DNA from: Mesodorylaimus sp. YZB2_4
Lineage: Eukaryota; Nematoda; Enoplea; Dorylaimida; Dorylaimidae
Length of the DNA: 64,000 bases
NCBI GenBank assembly: GCA_030248295.1
Contig: JASANH010001537.1
Location: forward strand, 124,001-188,000
Reading direction: 5' to 3'
Made by a program: the position numbers and the translations under genes. The number at the start of each line of letters is the position of its first letter. Position 1 is the first letter of the stretch. The notes beneath the pieces were generated by a model. The model was given only the letters and a program-made list of their open reading frames with translations. It was not told the DNA's origin and did not search any database. Below are positions 9,276 through 29,088 of the stretch, in pieces.

Positions 9276-11421
9276 TCTGCCCTGTCGTAAAATTTCAAAC
9301 TCGTTCAGCCTCTTTGTTTTAACCATAAAAGCGTAAGACCCCAAACTGATGATTGTGAAACAATTCCCCTCACTTAGATGATTCCCCCACTGAGATGGTT
9401 CCCTCACTGATATGATTCCCCCAGTGAGATGATTTCCCCACTGAGATGATTCCCCCACTGAGACGATTCCCCACTTCGTCGATTGCCCCACTGAGATGAT
9501 TCCCCAACTGAGATGGTTCCCTCAATGAGACGATTTCCTCAATGAGACGATTTCCCCACTGAGACGATTCCCCCACTGTGTCGATTGCCCCACTGAGAAG
9601 ATTCCCCCACTGAGATGGTTCTCCCACTGAGACGATTCCCCCACTGAGACGATTCCCCCACTTCGTCGATTGCCCCACTGAGAAGATTCCCCCACTGAGA
9701 TGGTTCTCCCACTGAGACGATTACCCCACTGTGTCGATTCCCTCACTGAGATGATTCCCTCACTGAGATGATTCCCTCACTGAGATGATTCCCCCACTGA
9801 GACGATTCCCCCACTTCGTCGATTGCCCCACTGAGATGATTCCCCAACTGAGATGGTTCCCTCACTGAGAGTATTCCCCCACTGGGATGGTTCCCTCACT
9901 GACGATGAGATGATTCCCCCACTGAGACGATTCCCCACTTCGTCGATTGCCCCACTGAGATGATTCCCCACTGAGATGGTTCCCCCACTGAGATGATTCC
10001 CCCACTGAGATGATTCCCCACTTCGTCGATTGCCCCACTGAGATGATTCCCCCACTGTGTCGATTGCCCCACTGAGAAGATTCCCCCACTGAGATGGTTC
10101 TCCCACTGAGACGATTCCCCCACTGAGATGGTTCCCTCACTGAGATGATTCCCCCACTGAGACGATTCCCCACTTCGTCGATTGCCCCACTGAGATGATT
10201 CCCCCACTGAGATGGTTCCCTCACTGAGAGTATTCCCCCACTGGGATGGTTCCCTCACTGACGATGAGATGATTCCCCCACTGAGACGATTCCCCACTTC
10301 GTCGATTGCCCCACTGAGATGATTCCCCACTGAGATGGTTCCCCCACGGAGATGATTCCCCCACTGAGACGATTCCCCACTTCGTCGATTGCCCCACTGA
10401 GATGATTCCCCCACTGTGTCGATTGCCCCACTGAGAAGATTCCCCCACTGAGATGGTTCTCCCACTGAGACGATTCCCCCACTGAGATGGTTCCCTCACT
10501 GAGATGATTCCCCCACTGAGACGATTCCCCACTTCGTCGATTGCCCCACTGAGATGATTCCCCCACTGAGATGGTTCCCTCACTGAGATGATTCCCCCAC
10601 TGAGACGATTCTCCCACTGTGTCGATTTCCACACTGAGAAGATTCCCCCACTGAGATGGTTCTCCCACTGAGACGATTCCCCCACTGAGATGGTTCCCTC
10701 ACTGAGACGATTCCCCCACTGTGTCGATTCCCCCACTGAGACGATTCCCCACTTCGTCGATTGCCCCACTGAGATGGTTCTCCCACTGAGACGATTCCCC
10801 CACTGAGATGGTTCCCTCACTGAGACGATTCTCCCACTGTGTCGATTTCCACACTGAGAAGATTCCCCCACTGAGATGGTTCTCCCACTGAGACGATTCC
10901 CCCACTGAGATGGTTCCCTCACTGAGACGATTCCCCCACTGTGTCGATTCCCCCACTGAGACGATTCCCCACTTCGTCGATTGCCCCACTGAGATGATTC
11001 CCCAACTGAGATGGTTCCCTCAATGAGACGATTTCCCCACTGAGACGATTCCCCCACTGTGTCGATTGCCCCACTGAGAAGATTCCCCCACTGAGATGAT
11101 TCCCTCACTGAGATGATTCCCCCACTGAGATGATTCCCCCACCGAGATGATTCCCCCACTGTGTCGTTTACCCCACCGTGCCTGGTGGGGGAATCGACTC
11201 ACTGATACAAGCGTCGTTTCCCCCAATGTGACGGTTTACCTCACCATCAGTTTTGAGAAACTGCGGCTATTCAAAAGTTTGAGCCTTCGTCTAAGAATAA
11301 AGCATTCATGCGTAAATCGTCATCATTACTCGCAGAAGATATGAAATATGCCTCAAATAGTTCACGATCTCGTTGTTTTATTATTCGATTGCCATGCTAA
11401 TGCCATGTTGTAATAGCGGCC
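9276..11421 (+). repeat. Minisatellite-bearing repeat, copy B, with a long 17-bp array
   Basis: The ends match copy A. From about 9360 to 11170 the sequence is a nearly unbroken array of a 17-bp unit, consensus ATTCCCCCACTGAGACG, roughly 105 units by length. Variants (GATGATT, GGTTCCCTCACTGA, TCGATTGCCCCACTG) recur in higher-order blocks; for example the stretch from about 9860 to 10090 repeats near 10220-10440. Because 17 is not a multiple of three and the unit has no minus-strand stop, all three minus frames stay open for long distances, giving spurious proteins rich in GESSQWGN and LSGGTISV. These are not genes. Confidence 0.92.
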
Positions 11422-11805
11422 ACGTTTGCTCCTTGGGTAACTTTCGCCTGGTCCAAGTGCAGCATCGACCGACCAAATTCAGAACAAAACAGATAAAAAC
11501 GAATCGAGTGAAAACAAGCAAGGGAGAGCCCCGATCTCTCCCGGCGGCCTGCTCTTTTACCGCCCTGGCTCCTTCTTACCGAGCACTACTCGAGCCACAC
11601 CCCCAAGACTTCCAGGCGCCCCCCGGCAAGGGTCACAACATGGGCTCTTCGCCAAGACGGCCGCAACTACCTCTTGAGTAGAGTCTACTGTCATTTTGCA
11701 AAGTCTCGTAAGAGCAGCTCCATATGTTCTGATCATTTACCTTTTATTATGACATTCAAACCACGTCCATGTTCTACTGTATTAGTCGTCACTTCCATTC
11801 CTTCC
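11422..11805. other. No gene seen
   Basis: A 384-base stretch after repeat copy B. The part near 11530-11680 is GC-rich and has an open frame on the plus strand but no motif. Confidence 0.45.
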
Positions 11806-11872
11806 ATCTACAGTATATGGTACCATGCCATGCCTCGAACCTAGGCATGGCATGGTACCATATACTGTAGAT
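11806..11872. repeat. Perfect 30-bp hairpin
   Basis: Left arm 11806-11835 begins ATCTACAGTATATGGTACCA. Right arm 11843-11872 is its exact reverse complement. The loop is 7 bases (CGAACCT). I see no mismatch or bulge, and pairing stops just outside. It lies about 80 bases downstream of the receptor gene's stop. It could be a tiny inverted-repeat element or a transcribed hairpin; perfect pairing is unlike most microRNA precursors. Confidence 0.85.
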
Positions 11873-11948
11873 ACGCATCTCCAGCGTGTCCTCCTTGTCT
11901 ACAGCACTACAACAAAACCGATCGTCATATAGCTGAATTCGCACGAGG

Positions 11949-12865
11949 TCAATTGGCCAGAGAAACCGCCTTGCAACACCACGTCAGTTTTCTTAATCCC
12001 GCCCGAAACTTCTCGCAGCTGCTCGCCAACGCAATGAATTCTATCAAACTACAAATGCATTTAAAAAAGTTAGCCAGCGTGCTCATGATGGAGTAGGCCA
12101 CGGTATTCTGATCCACATGTGTCGCCGCACCAAGCACGACTTCAGGCGCAACACTGCACACAAACGACAGAACAGCCAGCAAGATGACGGTCGGCATGAC
12201 TGTTTCATGAAAATCTTGTACTCAGATGAGCCCACTTTGTATTTGGCTCACTTGTGGTAGAAGCAGCAGACCATGGCGATGTAAATTACAACACTGGCCA
12301 CGCCGGAGCATAGGTTCCATGTAGTGTAGGCTATTATAACATCTTCCCTTGCCGCTTTGCTGAAAGTCAAGCAGTCTATGAGCTCGTCGCGAGGAGTTAC
12401 TATCAGAATGGCTGCCTCTTCAGCCAGCGCCAAGGAGGCGCAGAATGAGAGACTGACGACTACGTACCATTTTCCAAAATGTCTATATTTGGTAGGTGCA
12501 AGGAGACTCACCAGTCGATCCAACCCGATGAGGCAGGTCACAAATGAGTGGAAGACAATGCCAATTATTGCAGTCGTGCCGTGGGTCAGAAGGCATCGCA
12601 ATCTGGTGCGCACAGGATTGATGACCCCGGTCACTTTTCCCAAACGGCTTATGCCGGCTATACTGTAGAACAGGCCAACCGCAAGTGCTCCAACGACACT
12701 GCCGCCGATTAATGGAAAACAGGGTGTTCGAAGTGATGTAGTGGTCCTGATGAGGACAAGGGCCAGTGCATTGCAGATGATGCTCATTGGTCCAATGCAC
12801 AAGTAGCCAAGGGCGCGCATGGTGTTGATTTGGGTGAGAGAAAACGGAGTCGAATTGCTGTTCAT
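11949..12865 (-). CDS. Divergent seven-transmembrane receptor, two visible exons, frame join unresolved
   Basis: Exon one (12865 to about 12250) starts MNSNSTPFS, with N-glycosylation sites, and gives five hydrophobic segments; GLDRLVSLLAP takes the DRY position after the third. Exon two (about 12210-11949) gives segments six and seven (PTVILLAVLSFVCSVAPEVV and a later one) and ends CCKAVSLAN-stop. A donor GTGAGC at about 12250 and acceptor TACAAG at about 12214 would make a 37-base intron, but the reading phases do not match, so either the true splice site differs or the copy has a frameshift. An upstream open frame reaches 12973 but contains GTAAGT, and CACTCAG follows about 30 bases later, so it looks like a 5' UTR exon with its own intron; I therefore start at 12865. 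A rhodopsin-like receptor, not close to the cluster at 49945-64000. Ligand unknown. Confidence 0.6.
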
Positions 12866-12973
12866 GGCGCTGAGTGGTCGAACAGGGTCAAATCGTAACA
12901 CCAACTTACCGACTGCTGATCTGTCCAACCAAGCTTCCTTTTTCATTGTCCGTTTCGTAGAAGCTGTGGTCAT

Positions 12974-13375
12974 AATTTGTTACTAATCATCGAACGATCA
13001 TATGACATGTATTCCCAATGCAGTGCTGGCGCCTAGCGAGCCAGATAGGATGGTGATAGCACAATCCCTTGTGACTAACTAGACTGATTGGACTATGTAG
13101 TGAGGCGAAATTCCAATCCAGCACATTTTGCGAAGCGTTAATCAATGGGACAGCAATGCCCGTTTATATTAAAAAATTCTTTTCCATCGAGATGCGCAGC
13201 AAGCAGGCGAGGTACTCTTTTTATGATCAGTGATCGAACGGTTCAGCAAGCACAATCTGCTCTCCATGAATGATTCCGATATGCAACTCTTGCAAAATGT
13301 CTGATTGTTGTGCGCAAAACAATCAGACATTTTGCAGGAACAATCAGACATTTCATGTTCCTAATTTACCAAGGA
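12974..13375. other. Upstream region of the receptor; no gene seen
   Basis: About 400 bases. It contains an inverted pair around ATGTCTGATTGTT at 13297-13310 and AACAATCAGACATTT at 13319-13333, with a further AACAATCAGACATTT at 13342-13356. No promoter element is clear. Confidence 0.4.
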
Positions 13376-13412
13376 CAGGTGCGCGCACTCGAGGGTGAAG
13401 GGACATATTATA
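13376..13412 (+). repeat. Short remnant shared with the mariner element
   Basis: GCGCACTCGAGGGTGAAGGG followed by ACATATT.TACAC also occurs, on the opposite strand, at 57141-57170 inside the mariner. Only about 35 bases are shared. Confidence 0.55.
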
Positions 13413-13427
13413 CACAAAATGATTAAC

Positions 13428-13520
13428 CTGGTCTCGAGTCGAACACTCGCCAGTAACTGGGCACCTGGCGTGAGAGGTAGGCGCATACCCATCCACCAGC
13501 AACGAGCCAGGTGGGTTAGG
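13428..13520 (-). repeat. tRNA-derived SINE-like fragment
   Basis: Read on the minus strand there is an A-box-like TGGTGGATGGGTATGCGCC and, about 45 bases on, a B-box-like GTGTTCGACTC. The cloverleaf stems do not pair well enough for a functional tRNA, so a tRNA-derived SINE relic is the likelier reading. Confidence 0.4.
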
Positions 13521-13724
13521 CTTAATGGCTTTCCAATTGAGACTTTGAAAATGCTGAAATCTCGCGAAGATCTTGCCAATTTCTGTGTAGTAGACACGCC
13601 CCAAAAAGCAAGGACAAGCACCAAAAACGAGTCATAAAATTTTTGAACCACATGTTTAAAATATTAAACTAGATTCATAGCGTGTAAAACCCCCACCCTG
13701 ATCGAAATAAAATATGCAATACGT

Positions 13725-16700
13725 TCAGACACCCGAGGCCCGGCTGGCCTTCTCACGGACATCATCCTCATAAAGACCCTTCACACGTTTGTTTTCGGGA
13801 TCGAATGGATGCTTTGAATGAAATGTGGCTGCCTTGCGACCAGCCAGACATTCGATTTCGTAGTGACCATTCCTAGAATGCAGTTAGCCTTGCTCCAAGC
13901 TTGATTTCAAAGCAAGATTGGCCCACTTACCGCATCCACTCGTCGGTGACAGGCCCATTGTCGGGTCTCGATAGATAACCGTACGCGATTGGTTTGTGCA
14001 AGGCGTGAGCGAACTCGGCACGGCGCAGGTAGCCGACCTGTTGGCCATCGCGGTAGACAATTTCTAGTCCCCATAGGGGATAATGCCTGAGGGAGGAGAG
14101 GTGTCATTCAGGCACCAGAATGTCTGTTTCAGGTTTTCGGTTTTGGATACCTACATGCGCCTGCTACAGTGTGTGCACATGCTCTCATGTACGTGAGTGC
14201 TCGCAATAGAGTGTATTACTTAGCAGGGACCGAGGAGCTTACTCGTTCAGAGTGAAGCAAGCTAAACGTTTCTTCAATCCTGATTCGGTCTTTTGTTTTT
14301 CCAGTGCTGTCCTTCCCGCGAAATCGATATTCGATTTCAGCTTGCAGGTGAAAGCGAGTCCGGCTTCCAAAGGAGTGTCTGTTGGACGTACATCGGTGCC
14401 CCAAAGGCGATATCCTTTTTCAGCACTGAGGGAATAGATTGATCGAAATCCTGCATTTCGAATCGAGTGTCGTCTTCCGGATTCCATAACGGCTCGGTAG
14501 ACTGTAACAGACGATTCGTATGGGACGTGTAATTCGAACCCCAATTCACCAACAAATGACAAACGCAGCATCCGACATTCGTTGCCAGCCACACGGGTCA
14601 GGCGATTGGTCGAGAATGGAAAGCTTTTGTCCGACAAGTCGCATTCGGTCAGTGGCTGCAAAAGGCACCAAAAGCTGTATCTCTCTTACTCACCGTAGAT
14701 CCGGCAGACCTATACAGAGTAGAGTAAGCCTTTTGGTGCACCAATGATTGCACATAGCATGCAGTGACCAAGAGGTGCCCGATCATGCATAACCGTTTCG
14801 CAGTAAGCAATAAGCGGACACAAATGGCCAATGTAATACAGGCTTATTAGCAGAAAATAGTGCAGACTGGTCTCCACTTGGGAGGCCTGTCGGAGCCGCT
14901 TTAGAGACCGCACATTCTAACTATAACCAGCGCAACGTCCGAGCCTCCGCACTTTCTACGCCAACCACTGTATAAGGACGCTGGAGCATCAAGCCGACTG
15001 GCCTGAGGGGAGAGTATCTCCCAGCCGCCCACGAAAGCTGGTTGTGGAACCTTTGCAGGAGTGTATGCTCGCTTTCTTCGGGGCGTTCTCAAAACTTTAA
15101 GAGCCACTCCTTCACGTACCTGCAGCACTTCCCGACTGTAGCGCCCCTGCACACTCAGCAGGGTCAATTGATCGCTGACCTCTTCCAAGCAGGCGTTGAA
15201 CTTTTGATTCTCGATTTCAGTCAAGATATGTTGTTGCACGTGTTGAGCAGTTGCTCCGCTGGCCGTGATGTAAAAGGTGGGCTGCCCCGAACTTGTGCCC
15301 GCTTTCAAAGCATTAGCCACTCCTGCACCTGGTTCCACAATCGATACTGTCAGATCGGTCTCGATACCACCCGCCCGATTCAACAAGCAGGTATAAATTG
15401 TTGATCCAATTTTCTTTCGCATGTTGGCAGTAAAAATCCAATCGACCGCAGCCTGACTGTCTGGGCCAGTTAAGTAGAATTTGCTGAAGGCGGTCATGTT
15501 GAACAGGGCCACTGAATTTCGACAGGCTAGGCATTCCTGACCAATGTATGTCTCAGTTTTGGGAAAGTCGAAGGTATAGTCGAGACGTAGCCGATCAAAG
15601 TAAGTGTAGTTTTCGTGCTTGGGCTCCTCATAGGCTCCGTAGTAGTCGTATTCAAGAACTGGACTGGTCTTGCCATCAGTGGCGAACCAGCCTGGCCGCT
15701 CCATGCCTAAACGTTCCTGCAAAGACAAAAGTAGAGGGCTAGGTGTCGGAAGGATATTCTGGTTCGCTAACCTGATAAACGCATCCTTGCTGCAAGAGTT
15801 CGTCATAGAGCGGGTCCTTCCTCATATTCCTTGATGCCAAGGCTTCGTCGTTGGGCCACCCGATCCCGTGATTATTGGCGTACGACTCGTGACTCCTTTC
15901 TTTGATCCATCGTTGATCATCTGTGTATCGGCTGCTGAATCGTCTTATATCAAAGTTATACATGTACAGTTCGGGTCGTCCGTGGACGATCCAGTGTGCC
16001 AGCTGTTGGCCGCACCCTCCACTGCTCATCATGCCTCCGCTGTTGGACCCGCATCCCAGATAGAACCCTCGCAATTCGGGCGCCTCGCCCATCAACGGCC
16101 TATGATCGGGTGTGAACGCCTCGGGACCACACACCTCTGATCGAATCCCCTTCTTTTCCAAACACGGCATGCGATGTATGGCTGCTCGCATGTGTTGCTC
16201 GAAAACATCCCAGTTGAGCTGGAAGAGCGAGAAGGCGAAGTTGTCCTGAACGTCGCCCCAGAAAAGAGGATTCTGCTCGTAGCCACCGATCCCCTGCGCA
16301 TTGCCTTGTACACGGAAGTATATGCCGTGGTCTTGATCTCGAACGTTGGGCAGCCCACGCAAGCCTTCAATGCCCTCAGTCATGACGTAGGCGTGCTTAA
16401 ACGCCAACAAGGGTACGTTGACACCAGCTAGACGCCCCAGTTTCGGAGCCCATACACCACCACAGTTGACAATAACCGATGTCCGAATTGTGCCGAACGG
16501 GGTGCGAACAGCCTTCACTTTTGGTCTGCCACTCGTTGTGTTATGGTCTAGATCCACACCCACGACTGGACAACGTTCGAACACTCTCGCCCCGTTCTGC
16601 TCAGCGCCTTTTAACAAGGCGGAACAGTAACCCGTAGGATCAATGACACCCACATCCGGCGTGTACACGGCGCATTGCAAATCGTCCACCCGCAGCAGAG

Positions 16701-17912
16701 GATGCACCTGCTGTATCTCATGCGGAGATAGCAAATGACATTCGACACCGAAGAAGCGGCTTATTGAATTCAAGCGTTTGTACTCGTTCAGGCGTTCCTT
16801 CTTGCACGCCACGAACAAGGCCCCGTTTTGGACAAAGTTGGTGGACACACCAGTCTCTTGCTCCAGTATGCTCGTGTTCAGCTGGCGCGTATACTCGATC
16901 AAGTGGTGATCCATATCGTTAGCTTTGCGACGCCAGAGAAGACCTAAAATGGACGTGGATCGTAGATTCCATGCTGCATCAGCTTCGATAACTGGACTGC
17001 ATAGCGCTGTACCTACAAGGTTCAATGCCAAGGTGCCAGGAGGCCAAGAAGACCACAGCACATCAGACTGTTTTCAGTACGGTGCTAGAAAATGGCTCGC
17101 TCCACTCGTAATTTTCTAGTACTCAGGAACGGCTTCAGCTCCGGAGTTTTCGTCCCATTAAGGCAAGTCCACGACTGTACTATACCCTGTACCTGCAGCT
17201 GAAACATCAACCCGACGGCGTGACGTTTCCCAGCCAGGGGAGATCGATTATTCTCTCACACTCGACATGACCCGCTAGCCGTACAGCATTGGCGTTCAGC
17301 GCACCCCCCATACAGTATTAATTACTGCATTCTTTTGCTTTATTTACCCGCTTTCCTGTAAAATTTAGCGAGGCTTTGTTTGTGAAGCGGGGCTAGGCGA
17401 AAGCGAGGATTTCTTTCCGGCCTTTTCTACTTAGGGAGCTATTGGGAAGTCAGAGATCCCCTACAGGTACTAAATTATTTCGGAACCCGATAGATGAGAA
17501 ATGGAAAACACACTCCAAAAAAATACATGTCAGTCAAGAGAAAGGTTGTCAGAGCAAAGAGCGTGAACGGCGAGGTGAGGGCTCATTTGCACGATGATAA
17601 CGTGTGATTATCCAACTCCGACGTGTGTATTGCCTCTGTATATCGCCAACTCCTGTCCTCTCTCCCTTTCCTCAAATTCACACAAGACATGAAGGAAATC
17701 ACACACTCACCTGCCGTGTGCCATGTTGTACCAGAAGTAACTTTATCTCTTTCCAACAAAATGCAATTACCAACTCCAAATTTTGTTAGATGATAAAGCG
17801 TGCTGCAGCCCAAACTGCCTCCTCCGACCACAACCACGTCGACATCGGACGGTAGTTGTGACGAGGAGAGCGACGAGAAGCACCTGCGAGGACAGATGGA
17901 TGAGACGGGCAT
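13725..17912 (-). CDS. SARDH: Sarcosine dehydrogenase, mitochondrial, six exons
   Basis: Exons on the minus strand: 17912-17711, 16943-15772, 15716-15120, 14655-14243, 14086-13931, 13872-13725; all phases agree and give 895 residues (human 918). The enzyme oxidatively demethylates sarcosine to glycine in the mitochondrial matrix, passing electrons to ETF and the one-carbon unit to folate. The N-terminus ([18 protein letters not shown]) looks like a mitochondrial presequence. GGGSLG at residues 30-35 is the FAD dinucleotide fold and TWHTAG (His65) the likely covalent flavin attachment site by homology. The middle matches SARDH closely ([39 protein letters not shown]). The C-terminal half is the folate-binding GcvT-like domain ([26 protein letters not shown]). 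DMGDH is the alternative, but these signatures fit SARDH better. It is divergent with POLQ across 1.57 kb. Confidence 0.95.
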
Positions 17913-19478
17913 GATAGGCGAGGCATCAGGGTACTTTACTGCACCTAGTTCGAAGGGTCGTCCATATTCGTGCTTTGAGGACAGGCAGAAGCATTTTTAC
18001 TCGATCTGAAAATAGTTCAAAACAATTTTGAATTCAGAAATGCCCTGCACCCGATTTTTGCATGAATCCTTTGGCAGGAATCGCGACTGGGCAGAAGCAT
18101 AGAGAGATCGTAAAGACAGGCTTGCTAGAACGTGTATGCCCGTTGGGTTAAACTGATTCACTTTACACTGTCATCACTCTTCCGCGAATGGTCTCCCAAC
18201 AAGATGGCAATCAAAGGGTCTCAAAAGCGCTGCAGTGCAGAGAACACGACCTCCTTGACGTAAAGCGCTGCCACCGAATACTTAGTCCTGATTTGGACTC
18301 GTAGATGAACTTACTAGGTATCGAGTCAAATCGAAAAACACGCACGTTGAAAACATTACTAAAAAGGAAAGCTGTAAAACGAGTCCGCCTGAACGTTGTG
18401 AACTTTGTTCAAAGTCGGTTTAGCCCACATGACAAGTCACAGAATAAAATATGGGTATTTGATTCTTTGTGCCATCTCACAACCAGAAGCTAAGATAGCT
18501 GAACCTTGAAAACAACAGTGTCCTTCTGTATGTCCTGTCCTAGCGGGCTGTATGGCATGCAGTCCGCACATCACTCACTCCAGACCTCCGCGACAGAACA
18601 CGCCCGTCCTCGCCCAGCCATCACCTCGTGCTCACCTGGACCAGGACACGCAACTCATATTATCAGACGCCTAAATCGGGTCAGGGAAGGAAAGGGTAGT
18701 CCATACAAGGAATACACCCCACCATCCTCAGCCAGCCTATCTAACCACCCGTCACACTGACAAACTGGCTTTGCAATGTTTGCCAAAATATTTTCTTTGT
18801 TTTGAACGCACCGCTTGACTAGTTTGCCTTCCTGAAGATCGACTTATCATCAAAATAGTGCGGCCACGTGGTTTTATTTGGAGTGTGCAAAGGTAAACAC
18901 GGATACGTGCTGCACAAACCCCCCTGCGCTCTTCGGTTCAAAAACTGGCTTATCGTCCAATCAACGGTGCAATTTCATGGCCAGATGAGGAGATGAAAAA
19001 CACTAGGGAAAATCTGACCTCGCAACAAAGTAGTTTGCTTGTTTTAGTTGACTGCTCGGCGTTTCTAGGGCTGTTAAAACACGAGATAGGGTTATAAGGA
19101 ACAGTTTGAACATTCGAATTCCCGCCGATTAATATACAGAGTAAGCAAGCCTGTATAAAAGTGCGATTTTTGTTTAGATTTTAAAAAAAAACGGAAGAGC
19201 CAAAACAAAACAATTTTTTGTTGGTTTGTAGTGTAATGATCTGCATTTGTCTAAAAAATGGATTTTTTATATCTACTTCCAGTGATTAATTAGAACTTGT
19301 ATGTATTTTTTTTGTAAAAGTTTCTGTCCCGAGTGGTGGGCTGGACGATTAGGCCTAGGCCTATATTGTATTCTTCTGTACAATGCTGTGCAACTTCGTG
19401 ATCAAAAAAGAATAGATTCCTGATTAAATCATTGGCCTGGTCAGTTAGGTAGGCCTGCCGATTATTTACTGTGCAAAA
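17913..19478. promoter_or_regulatory. Shared 5' region of SARDH and POLQ
   Basis: 1566 bases between two divergently transcribed genes, so it must hold both promoters. I see no TATA box or conserved block I could defend. The 19160-19310 part is AT-rich with A and T runs. Confidence 0.4.
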
Positions 19479-28858
<9,380 letters not shown>

Positions 28859-29088
28859 CTGAATGTCATGGAGTATTTCAAGCATTCTATTGTAGAATAG
28901 ATGTGTCTGCTAGTGATCTTATTCCGTCTGGGACGTATTGTACATTGTGATCGATTTGATTGGGTATTGCAAATTCGAATTGGAGTGCTGTTTTAGTGGT
29001 AAGAGGCGACCGAGTGGCTTGTCTGCTAGGTCACCTCGCCTAATCACTTATTACATCGGCATAATAAGGTACACAGTACATGATATAG

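Noticed and set aside
10221..11159. A 312-residue protein on the minus strand
   Set aside because: It is the translation of the 17-bp array; every frame gives the same repeating peptide and no start or domain is specific.
9360..11170. Regularly repeated units as a CRISPR array
   Set aside because: The 17-bp units abut without spacers and the genome is eukaryotic; it is a minisatellite.
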